A DNA stretch of 64,000 bases from Azadirachta indica (lineage: Eukaryota; Streptophyta; Magnoliopsida; Sapindales; Meliaceae): assembly GCA_022749755.1 (NCBI GenBank), contig CM040443.1, forward strand, positions 16,831,244 to 16,895,243, in the 5' to 3' direction. The position numbers were made by a program, and so were the translations under genes. Below are positions 11,105 through 22,060 of the stretch, piece by piece (within the stretch, counting starts at the first letter, position 1; each line of letters opens with the position of its first letter). The notes below the pieces were generated by a model that worked only from the letters and a program-made list of their open reading frames with translations, had not been told where the DNA came from and searched no databases.

Positions 11105-11109
11105 CTTTA

Positions 11110-11334
11110 AAAAAGAAAAAGTTTGACTGGCTATTCACATACTTACATAAGGAATCTTTGAGCAAAGTGACATTTGATTTTCAAGTCAATATTCTAGACA
11201 AAATGTCAGTATTTTGAAGTTTTTCTTAACTTAATTAAGTATGTTACGTTATCTATAAGGCTGGATTTTGTTTTATTGGTGATCATTTTTTCTTATTTGA
11301 TTTGCTTAAGGATAAATAGACATTCAAGTTTGTG
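11110..11334 (+). other. Flanking family B internal sequence
   Basis: No coding sequence is visible. The stretch ends with 'gcttaaggataaatagacattcaagtttgtgggt', a decayed version of the conserved block found just before the 3' LTR in Athila/Tat elements (compare about 13425-13452). It is therefore probably the end of a family B internal region, with the family A composite inserted at its left edge. Confidence 0.45.
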
Positions 11335-12825
11335 GGTATTTGATAAGCTTGTAAAATACGCTTTTATTGGGCCTTCCAAACCCAAAATGTTGTGTAAATT
11401 CTTAAGCCGTATTGTTATTACTTGATTTTAAGTGCCCATGTGTAGGAAAGCAAGAAAACAGTTATCGAAGGTGATTATGATATCAAAAGAAGTATTAGAG
11501 ATGTTGGGAGGAAGATCGGGACCAAAATGCAAAGCTTCGAGAGTCAACGTGAAAAAATCATAAAATAAGGGCTAGTGTGCATGGCGCGCCTACACCGTGT
11601 ATGCTACCCAAGCCTCAGCCAAGTATAGTAACTATGGCGTGGCTACACCATTAAGGCACATGGCATTGCTATCGCCTTCATGCTACCTACGTCTTCATTT
11701 GACGATCTTGCCCAATTTATTGCCATTGGATTACCAATTTGTAGCCTGATTTAGTTTATTCCTAGGTTTGTATGTTTGTTGGGTGTTAGCCATAAGAGGC
11801 AAGTAGAGGAGGAGAAAAAAATGTAAGAGAGGGAAAGAAACGCACAAGGAGGAGGAGATTTCTAGAAAGAAAGAGGTGGAAAACTATCATTTCTTGAAGA
11901 AATTTGGGAGAATACGTGAAAATTTACGAATTTAAAGCCTCGATTTCCCTAGTTTTAACTCTTCCTCTCTCTTCCTCTCTTTATTTTGTCTTGAAATTTA
12001 TATTGTTGTTATTGTTTTAATTAAACATTTGCATTTACAAAGTTCTTGTTGCCTTGTGTTATGGATTCTTATAATAGGCTAAATTTCATATTCTAGGGTG
12101 ACATAATTTATTTGAACTATTTTTGATTGATTTTTTTTAATATTCTTTGTGGTATATTCACTTGTATTTACCCTTGTTCATAATGCTTTTAGTTTGTTGT
12201 TTGGATGCGTTGATTGATTTGTGTGCATGGGTTAATACTTGGGATAATTTAATTTATTTACCAAAATAGAAAATCACAATTTAAATTTCTGGGAGTTCAA
12301 GAGGATTTAAGGATCTAGATAATCATATTAACTTTAAAATTACAAGATACCTGAGATAATTGAATTTCGAATAGTTAATAATAAGGCGAATTTAATGCAT
12401 GTTTAATTAAACAAATCAAATAGGGTTATCAACTTAAGTAGATTAGGCATAGGATCATGTTTGACACTCGAGAGAGGAAATGGGATCAATTTAGAACCTG
12501 TGGTTAGTAAATTGAATTAGAATGCATTAACAATTATCAATTAAGAGAAATATGTCGAGATTTGAGTGAAGTTAAGACCCTTAAACTATTTTCATAGAAA
12601 TTCTCATCTACTTTAATTTAGTTTGTTATTTAATTATGTTTTTATACTTAAATTTGTTTCATTAAATTAGTTTGTCTAGATAAATTTAAGTGACCATAAT
12701 CATAGTACTTAGCTTTAATTCAAAATTTCAATCATTGTGGGATGATACTCTTACTTATCACTTTATTACTTGTTACAACCAGCGCACTTGCAATTATATG
12801 CACACACGTTAGTGCTGTCGCAAAA
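11335..12825 (+). mobile_element. Family B LTR, copy B2
   Basis: It aligns with B1 (2780-4146) through most of its length and with B3 in its second half. It starts near 'atttgataagcttgtaaaat' after the purine-rich block and ends near 'gttagtgctgtcgc'. No primer-binding site follows, and a purine tract precedes it, so it looks like a 3' LTR or a truncated copy. The short open frame at 12742-12978 crosses the LTR end and has no recognisable content. Confidence 0.7.
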
Positions 12826-13451
12826 ATTGAGGCGGAATTTGAGTTGATGATAAAGCATATGTATGAAGTTCCCAAAATTTTGAATTACCTTTTACCATTC
12901 TTTCTTGTAATTGTTTTACCCATTAGCTTCATTACAACCTATAGGCAAAGTCATGTATTGATCTTCTATGTCATTTGATTATTTTGCATCCATTTACATG
13001 ACAATAAAGTTAGTACTATTCCATTCATAGGATTACCATCGTCATATTAGAAACAGCATATAATTTCAATTATATGTTAGCTTTGTTCTTCTATTAAAAA
13101 TCTAAGCATAATGCTTATCTCATATACTTTCGATTGTTAACAAAATTTCAATTGTGTTTGCTTCAGAGTGATCATGTTAATGAGATTTAGAGTTCAAGAT
13201 TTCTATGCATGCTATGCTCTGATAATGTGAAGGATGATATGATAGATGATGATCAATTTACGGTTATCACACACTACACATGACCATATCAAATGAACCC
13301 TTGTTGGTACTTCGATGTTTGAGTGATTAAGTTTGTATCTTGTTGCATTCTCATTGGCCATGAAACTGTTAAGTAAGGAAGCTAATTCGTTTTATTGAGT
13401 CTTTCTATTTTTCTTTTGCTTGAGGACTAACAAATATTAAGTTAAGGGATA
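12826..13451 (+). mobile_element. Family B internal remnant
   Basis: About 620 bases without a readable gag, pol or host gene on either strand. The right end holds 'gcttgaggactaacaaatattaagttaagggatatttgata', which corresponds to the conserved purine-rich block before the 3' LTR in this group. I read it as the 3' end of an internal region leading into LTR B4. Confidence 0.5.
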
Positions 13452-14764
13452 TTTGATATCTTTATTTTATTACAAGATTATGCTTGATTTATCTATCATG
13501 AATAGAACACCTAACATTGTTTAGTTTATTTTGAGTATTTATTTTTCTTTTAAGCATTTTTATTTTTATTTCGTAGGTATGGAGGTGTTTCAATAAAAAT
13601 ACATGAAAACAGAGCACAAGCGCGCATCTACGAGCCTCTTTAATGATTTTTAGCTAAAGCAGTAGAAATGGACATACTGAGTACGCGGTACTAAAATGAT
13701 CATAACTTAGTCTACATAGCTCAGAATAATGTTCTATTTCTTGTGTTCAAAACTAGACATCCAAAGCTTTAAATTAAAATTATAGATAGTAGTATGGTGC
13801 ACCTACACCATCAACATGCCTGGTCACGCCATGCTCTCTGCTTCTTTGCATGAACATAAGCAACAAAGCATCAAAAGTAAAGCAGCAACAACGTCGCCGA
13901 GTCTGCCAGCTTAGTGCCCCTGCACCACCTGTGTTCTAACTTGACAATTTTGTACAGATTTTGGCTTTTGGATCACCAATTTATGGCTAATTTAGACTTC
14001 TCCTAAGTTTTTATGTTTTTGGGGCTTAACCACCATTATTCAATTTTAGAAAAGGGATTTTGAGAGTATAGAAAACAAAGAAAAATGGGAGGATTCTTGT
14101 GATAGAAAGGTAGAAAATATCAAATTCTTTGTGGAAATTGAAAGATTACTCAAGGAATTATGGATTGGATGCATCAATCAACCTAGTTTTTATCTCTTAT
14201 TCTCTTAATTTCTCTTGAATTTCATTTGTTATTGTTATTTGTTCTATTTCTTAAGATTGATGAATTTAAAGATGTGATTTTGATGTTGAATTTGGATATG
14301 TTAGGCTAAAATCTATATTCTAGGGCCTTGATATAATCTAGTTAGAATATGTTTTGATTGATTAGGATTTTGTTAATATAAGTATATTTCATTCATTTAT
14401 GTTTTCTTGTACTTAATGCTTATAATTTGTTGAAAAATGAATTATTTGAATTATCATAAATGATTGAATGCTTGGGAGAGACTAATTTGTTCATTAATAT
14501 TAGAATAACATAGTTTACAAATATTGAGAGTTCGGAAGGCTATCATTATCTAGACAATCAAATTAATACTAGGATCATTGAGAGACTGGGAGCCAATTGA
14601 GTTTTTGTTATTAATAATTGGTAATGTTCAATGAACGTGTGATTAATCGAATTAGATAGGGATATTGACTAGGTTACTTAGACATAGGACCTAGTTTGAC
14701 ACTCGAGAATGTTAATAATGCCAAATTATAACTATTTATTAGTGGTTGTAGTAGAAAGTATTAG

Positions 14765-16210
14765 TACTACAACTTAAGGTTGTAATTTCCAAGTGCTACA
14801 ACTTAAAGATTGTAACTCTTAAGTATAGGTTGTCTCAAGTAATAAAGTTCGAAAGTCCGAGTGTCAATCCACAGGGAATACGTTATATAAGGTCCACAAG
14901 TCCAAAGGTCTAAATATTACAAGTCCAAATATTCAAATATTATAAGAAATGGAATGAATTTGCTTATTGTCAAATTTAAATTCAATATTATTATATATTA
15001 GGGCATTAGGGATCCATTTTAATGTTTTGTATAAAACTTATTCTTGATCTTTTTTTTTTTAAAGAAAAACACAATTAAGAATCAAAAGAAGTAATCTTAA
15101 TTGGATGATGAAAAAAAAAAAAACATTTAAGCACAAAGAAATCAAAAAACTTACCTTTAAATTGATGGTGAAAAACTATAAGTTGCCTTACTCTTGATAT
15201 GTAGAAAACATCCAAGCATTCAATTACTATTTGTTAACAATGAATCAAGGTTTCTAACAATTCAAAATCACTTGCAAAATATAGTACTCAATCAATAAAA
15301 AGATTGGCAGTGAAGAACAAAACAAAGGATAAAAGAACAAAACTATAAAATCATCAAAAGTTCACCCTTAGCCCTAATTACGAAATTAGAAATATATTAT
15401 TTAATTGAAGTTCAAATTACAAAAAGAAAATAGAAAATGGAAACAAACTCATCTCTTCCTCACTTCCGCATCTTCCTTTATATAGGTAAAACAAAAGACA
15501 TTTCACATATGTGAACATAATTTTGTCAATTTTTAATTAATCACGCTCTACTAATTTCCAACATATCTTTGACCATGAAAACCACCAAATTTCATAAAAT
15601 GGACTTCTTCAAAGTTGTAGGTGGATGACTCATCTTTCTAATGGCCCATATCTCACCCTTATTGCTGTTTTAGACCATGAGTTGTGTTGAAAATAGGTAG
15701 AGATGTTCAAGTCACATTTCTCCACCGCTCTTCTAAAATTATAGCTCTTTTTGGTAACTGATCAGTTGAGATTTGAGAAAGTGCAAAACATAAACAATTT
15801 AGATCCTTTTCTCAGCTTTCTAGATCACCTAACCATATAATTTTTTGTTACGTATTTAGATAGATACGGCCCAAATACCGAAGTATATTGGGCTGGTTCA
15901 AAGATGCACTTGAGTTCTGTTGAAGCCCAATTTTGTCCCATTAATTGCTCGAACTGGTCCAACCTTTGGCTTACACAGTTGTGAAATGATGAGTTTTTAT
16001 TTGTCCAGTCTAAGAATCGTATCAATTGATGATTTGGATTGAAAGATACGCTCATTATACAAAATCTGCGCAAAACTGACTGTTTAGTCCAATTCACGTT
16101 TTACAATTCAATATAAAAGAATATGCTTCATTATTGGGGAATAGAAGGACATTATTAAGTGTAAATTATAATATTTCTCTCAATAAACCTACACTTTTAA
16201 ACATTCATCA
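14765..16210 (-). mobile_element. Family A solo LTR
   Basis: This is a complete family A LTR with no internal sequence on either side. It is flanked by ATTAG (14760-14764) and ATTAA (16211-16215), a 5-bp target duplication with one change. Solo LTRs arise by recombination between the two LTRs of one element. The left end carries a 29-bp duplication of the LTR terminus (14765-14793 repeats 14794-14822). Confidence 0.9.
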
Positions 16211-17049
16211 ATTAACAAGTCCCAATTAGGATAAATATATTGAAAATTACGTAAAGTCAAGGCCTCAAACCATTTCCACACCATTTTCACACGCTTCCTC
16301 TATAAATTTTGCTTCTTGTTTAGTTTTCTTTTTATTATTTTTTATAATTAAAATAATATATTAAATAGATGATACAAGAAGAACAGTATTACAAATGAAG
16401 AACCGAAAAAGTGAAAGTTATGGCAAAGAAAAAACACCTTTGTAGCAAATACAATAGCATGAAAAAAAGAAAAATACAGCCTCCAAACACTAGAACACTA
16501 CAGTATTAATCCCCCAATAACTGTACTTGCATTAGTAGCAGCAAGCCTAAAAATCATTAGCCCTAACGCTAGAACATTGCAGTAGCAATGTCCTAGTAGC
16601 TGTACTTACATTAGTAGTAGTTAGCCTAATTCATTAGCAAAGGCAGAGCAAAGTAGTAGACTATTAAACACTACACATTTAATACCTAGTAACCATAAAC
16701 CAGCAGCCATAGCAGCAATAAAGTATCAGTAGAACAAAATCTTTCCAATAGAAAATTACAAAAGGACTGAGTGGCCCTCACTTGAAGAACAAGCTAAAAA
16801 AACAATCAATAGAAGCATAGTAGAGTAGTAGACAAATGAAGGCTGCACATTTTGGCAACCATAAACCAATAGCCTGCACATAAGAAAGGACAAATTCTCT
16901 CATGAAAAATGTGAGAGATAAAAACCATCATTTTTTGAATTAGAGTCAAACAATTGGACCATTGAATTGCTAGTTGTTAAGGAGAAGAAAATTGTACAAC
17001 ATTTGAACAATAAACTAGTGAACGGGAGTCACTCTTTATCTAAATATGA

Positions 17050-17330
17050 TGCCAACCCATAGCCTAGGCTTTTTCAATGGCAATAATGACTGCCATAAAT
17101 TTTGCATAGAATGATGAATAATAAACAAGGATCACCGAAAACCCACCAATGAAAGAACCATCGTGATCTCGGAAAACACTACCATAAGTAGACAAGCCTG
17201 GATTACCCTTAGATAAACCATCACTATTTTTCTGGCTAATCGGGAAGATCTTGGGTGTTTTACCAAATTTATGATTGATTCTAAAATGATTCAAGACTCT
17301 AAGATTATTAAAACGAACCACGTGACCTAG
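17050..17330 (-). pseudogene. LINE RNase H domain, partial
   Basis: The minus strand reads 'NSDGLSKGNPGLSTYGSVF', matching the first active-site block of plant-LINE RNase H, followed by 'RDHDGSFIGGFSV' and 'YAKFMAVIIAIEKA'. In the last block the usual catalytic Glu (AELMA) has changed to Lys (AKFMA). The frame stops at about 17064, so the second half of the domain is missing. Not functional. Confidence 0.8.
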
Positions 17331-17969
17331 ACAGAATTGGCAATGTTGATGAGTAGGTGTTTCTAATATGCCATCGCACTAGAAATAGTTGTTTCAAGTT
17401 CTCAAAATGAAGTAGATTGCAAACTCTCCAAATAGTATAAGTCACATGACAACAAGCTACAACCCACAAGTTCTGAATTTGAGAAGGAAATTGTTTTGTC
17501 ATAAGAGAATATTGAAATGATAAACCATTATCATCAATAGATTATGCTCAGCTACAATGAAAGAACAAATGCTCTCTGATTGTCTATATGTGCAAACTTT
17601 GGACAGGGTTGACATGTTGAAATGATATGCAGTCTTCTCCTTAAAAGATTATCATCTGTAGAGACTTTATTGTGTAGAAGACGCCCAATAAGAATAGCAT
17701 ACTTTGGAGGAATAGAAATCTTTCAAATAGTTGAGAATATAGAGCATGCTTGTTTTTTATTTTGACAAAATTCATGGCTGTCTTTAAGAGATAAGTCACC
17801 AGATTTGGAATTAATCCAAACTAACTTATCACAAGAAGGAACTCTAGGTAAAAGTACCTTATAAATTTCATTGAATAGATTTGGAAAACAAACTTGGAAA
17901 GAAGGAGAAAGACACAAGGTTAAATCCTTAATAACATCTGCCATGTTGAAAGCTAAAGTGTTAGAAATA

Positions 17970-18236
17970 ATTGGATTTTTATCTTTGCCACTTGAGAAAT
18001 GACATTACTCAAACCTAGTGTGGAAAAAGGCAATTTCTCTTATATAGAACTAGTATCTTTGTTCAGCTTCAGTTTTATCACGCTTTGGCCCTTCTCATCA
18101 ATACTTGGATTTTTATCTTTGCCACTTGTAGAGATGGCATTATTCATATCCATAGTAACTATAGGCAACCTCTCTTGTGTAGAACTAGTATTTGTATTCA
18201 GCTTAGGTTTAATCTCTCTTTGAATCTTTTCATCAA
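17970..18236 (-). repeat. Two-copy tandem repeat of about 130 bp
   Basis: 17972-18101 and 18102-18236 are diverged direct copies. Each starts with 'ttggatttttatctttgccacttg', continues through a shared 'tagaactagtat' block and ends 'tcatcaat'. On the minus strand the unit is close to 43 codons. Both copies read in one frame with the shared segments 'SGKDKNP' and 'KLNxDTSS/KLNTNTSS', although the copy nearest 17972 has a stop. It lies in the 5' part of the minus-strand LINE. Confidence 0.7.
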
Positions 18237-18789
18237 TGTTTATGGTTGTAGGAAGACTTTCTTGACCCTCACAATTTAGATTTAGTTGAGTTTCATTATT
18301 CTTTGATGAATTGCTTCCCGCGTCCTTAGCAAGTAGCCTGTAGCTCTATTTTAGTTTGCTGCCATTCAAATAATTTTCGGAAGCAAAGTTGAACTTTACA
18401 TATTAGTAGCTTCTTTTGTTTTTATGTTAGCATATTGACAACTTTGTACTCAATGACATTCAGTACACTTGGAAGGGAGGTGCTTATAATGAATTTCTAC
18501 ATTATAACCAAAATTTGGATGCTCGATTGTAATATTATCAAAAAGATGATTAGTGATATAGTTTAATATTTTCTTATTTCCTCTTAAATTAAGGTTTGCC
18601 TAGATAAAGTAGAATTATCATAATTTCAGTAATTAGCGTAAAATTCGAAAAACTTAGTCATGTGGTCAAGATAAACCCTTTTTATCATTATATTATTTGT
18701 ACGATCTCGTATACTTGCCGATTGCGAGGTTTCATAACAGAAGCGTAATACCAAGATTTGAAAGTAGTTAGTGATAATTGAGTATTTTA

Positions 18790-21700
18790 CTCACTTATCT
18801 TAGGCTTTCAAACTTGAATATGTGAACAAATCCTCAAGTCCTAGTGTTGTTTTGATAAAATTTTATGTTTTTGAGCAAAAATGTAGAAAATCCTTGTCCA
18901 AAGTAATTAATGGCACGAAAACAAGGACTAAAACGCAATCCACCAAAATGATGACCAAAAAAACAAGAAAACAGGGACCATAATGCAAGAATTGCAAAAA
19001 GGGAAGTGGTCAAGCATGGCGCACCCACGCCCTATATGTTTTAAATGACGTCCCTTGAAGACTTGTAAACCGTTAGATCAGCATTAGATGGCCAGATTTG
19101 ACCATTCCTAGGTTTTTGTGTTTTTCTAAGATTAGCCACCACGGATCCAAATATAAAAGGTGGCTTTTAGTGAGAGAAACACAAGTATGAGAGATGCGCT
19201 AAATTTTCTAACACTACAAGAAAATTGTCTTTTGTGGCTAAATTTTTCAACAGCAATTAATACAAATTCAATCGCAAAATCATTTTTATGGCCAAATTCC
19301 AATCGTTTATAGCCAAAGTCCATTGGTTGCAATAAGATATGTCGCAAAAAATTTTTGTTAGCTACAACTGATTTGCAACCATTTTGCAGCCGATGTGTAA
19401 CAGTTGCAAATAATTTGAAAAAAATTATCTTTTTTTATTAACACCTTTTGTTGCCAAATGTTTGGCATAAAAAATATTAGCTATTTCATAATACTTTTAT
19501 TCACTTAAATATTGATCCCATTAAATTAATTTGAATATTAAATGTGAGCAAAATATCAAGACCAATTTTGAACAATTTAATTGGTTAAATATTGCAAAAC
19601 ATTGGATAGCACTAAAAACTTGAAAAGTAAGACTGAAATTTTTATTTTATATACAATAAAATTTGTAGAAAAGCTACAATAAACCAAAAATTTTAATCCA
19701 TTGATTACTAGCAGTCAACTCTAGAAAACATTTGGGCAAAAATTTGAACTAAGTTTACCATTAACATTCCTAAAATCATAAAGTTAACTAAATTCAGCAC
19801 AACTAAAACTACCAATAAAAAATCACAAACAGTCACCTCTTAACTGCATTACATTGTGAATTCTGGGACACACATCTTCCCTGTTTAACAAAACTTCTTT
19901 ATATGTGCAACTTGATACATGTTGGCAAAGCCAAATGTTCTGCCAGAGCTCAAACTTCAATTAAACACATTGCACTCCTTGCATGTACATTGCACAAAAT
20001 TAGAACGACACCAACTGCCAACGTGTATATCATAACCATAACATTAGCATATCTTAACCATAAACGAAACAGTAACATAAAGCAACAACATTTCAAAACT
20101 AACAGAGATCCTCTAATTTCCTTCGTATGAAATTACTTAAGAAAATCTAAATACATGATCATCCTAACCTAAACAATCTTATTTTTCAGGTTTTTAAGAA
20201 AATCTAGTCTCTAAATGAATTTAAGCATTGTAATGGACATGATAATATTGTAGTCCTAATAGAGAACACCTAATTGCCAATATAGAGTAAGAAACCATAA
20301 TTAGTTTGTTTCATTGTATTAATAAAGTAACAAACTTCTATATGTTCTCTTGTGATGGTGAATTAACTTGAGTATCTGTATTGAAAGCCATATAATGCCC
20401 ATGGTGTGCACTAGAGGTTTCTTTAACTTATTAAAGACAAAATAGAAACTATCATAAATTTGAATTTAAGTAAAATTATAAGACCTTTTGTAAGAAAATG
20501 AACTAAAATATTTTGTGCCTATTCATTTCCAACCATATTTATTTGACACCAGTATTCGCATGCTTGAAAGTGGGTTTGAATAGATTGAAGCTCTGCATAA
20601 AGTATTGTTTGAGGCTTGCAAATGGAGCAACATTTTAACAAAAAAATATGTAGCTAAATATGTTTTATACCTATTCATTTCTTACAATGTAGAGAGAGAA
20701 GCTTGGAGTTCAACAATTCGTTGAAGTTTCTTGGCGAATTCCTAAAAAATTAGAGGCTTAGAGCATCTCTCAATCCGAGTTTTCTCTCTTCCTTCATTTT
20801 ACCTCTTGAAATTTATATTTTGAAATATATTTTTTGGATATATTTACATTTACAAATTTCTTGTTAATGATTGTTATAGATTTTTCTATGATAGACTTGA
20901 TTTTATATTTTAGATAGTTAATTTAGCTTATTTGAACTATGATTGATATACTTTAATGTTGTTAATGTTTATTTGAGCTATGTTCATTCACTTGTGTTTA
21001 TCCTTATTCATAATGCTTTCAATTTGTTGTTCGGATGAATTGATTGATTTGTGTGAATATGTTAATGCTTCGAGGAGTTTAATTTATTCACTAGTATAGG
21101 AAAAATACAATTTGGATTTCTAAGAGTTTGGGAGGACCTTAAGACCTAGATAATCATATCAACTTTTAAAATTACAAGATTCAAAGAAGTAGTTGAATTT
21201 TGAATAAATAATAACAAATCGTTTTTAATGCGTATTTAATTGAACGAGTCAAATAGAGATATTGACTTAATTTGATTAGGCATAAGATCGTGTTTAACAT
21301 TTAAGAGAGGTAATTAGATAATTTTAGCCTGTGATTAGTGAATTGAACTTGAAAGCATTGATAATAACTAATTAGGATTAGTTGGTATTTCTATTCATGT
21401 TAGTACAATTTTATTCATTCGTGTTATCTAATGCTTAATGTCTCTAACTTATTTTATGATAAATTAGTTTATTGATGATGAATGATTTGATGCTTGAGAA
21501 AGATTAAGTTGTTTATCAAGTTGAGGTAACAGAATTTAGGAAGTTGTAATATCGAGACGAGATCAACAACTAGATAATCAAATTAACATAAGTTAGATAT
21601 TGTGAAATTAGGAGGTGATCAAGTCCTTGGTAGTTAATTACAAGTAGAGCGCAATGAATGTATAATCTAATCTAGTTAGATACGAATATTGACATGGTTA

Positions 21701-22060
21701 GTTATACATAAGACTTTGTTCAGCACTCAAGAGAGGGAATTAGGTCAGTTTATAACCTGTGATTAGTGGATTAAATTGGAACGCATTAACAATTATCAAT
21801 TGGGAAAAACATGGGGTTAAATAAGTGAATTCAAGACCCTAAATAAGTGAAATCATAATAGAGATTTTCATTTTCTTTAGTTTAGTTTGTTATTTAATTA
21901 TGCTTTTATATTTAAATTTGTTCATGAAATTAGGTTGGCTAAATAAAATTAAGTTACCATAACCATAGTACTTAGTTTTAATTCAAAAATTTAATCCTCG
22001 TGGGATGATACTCTTACTTATCACTTTATTACTTGGTATGACTTTGTATACTTGTAGATT
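18790..22060 (+). mobile_element. Family B LTR, copy B3, interrupted and mosaic
   Basis: 18790-19211 and 20690-22060 belong to one LTR, separated by a CACTA-type insertion. The right half holds two versions of the same module in tandem: about 20930-21380 resembles B1/B2 and about 21395-21800 resembles B4. Both contain blocks such as 'attgacttaatttgattaggcataag' and 'attgacatggttagttatacataag'. The end near 22040 reads 'gatactcttacttatcactttattacttgg'. No primer-binding site follows, because copia sequence begins. Confidence 0.65.
19212..20689 (+). mobile_element. Non-autonomous CACTA-type element
   Basis: The left end is CACTACAAGAAAATTG, a classic plant CACTA terminus. The right end, CTTACAATG, is a decayed inverted copy of it. 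The insert interrupts LTR B3 and is flanked by TAA (19209-19211) and TAG (20690-20692), fitting the 3-bp target duplication of the superfamily. Near the left end are repeated 'gttgcaa/ttgcaac' motifs, as in CACTA subterminal regions. No transposase is recognisable in its 1.48 kb. Confidence 0.65.

Larger units (their letters stand above)
16335..18550 (-). mobile_element. L1-type LINE, minus strand, degenerate
   Basis: On the minus strand the order is a linker with an in-frame repeat (about 18450-17970), a piece of the segment before RNase H (17944-17723: 'LVWINSKSGDLSLKDSHEF'), a tail-like segment (17502-17308) and an RNase H start (about 17310-17050). Reverse transcriptase is missing, so a deletion separates the 5' part from the 3' part. 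A T-rich stretch on the plus strand near 16325-16345 is where the poly(A) end would be. It sits inside LTR B4. Confidence 0.65.
13452..18745 (+). mobile_element. Family B-like LTR (B4), split by two insertions
   Basis: Three pieces form one LTR of about 1.6 kb: 13452-14764, 16211 to about 16335, and about 18550-18745. The first gap is a family A solo LTR and the second a minus-strand LINE. The last piece reads 'tttgcctagataaa...' and 'acgatctcgtatacttgccg', the typical 3' end of this LTR group. The subfamily differs from B1 and B2 in its first half. No primer-binding site is visible after 18745. Confidence 0.6.

Noticed and set aside
12742..12978. Open frame with a hydrophobic start that looks like a signal peptide
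   Set aside because: It begins inside a family B LTR, crosses the LTR end and has no counterpart frame in B1 or B3.
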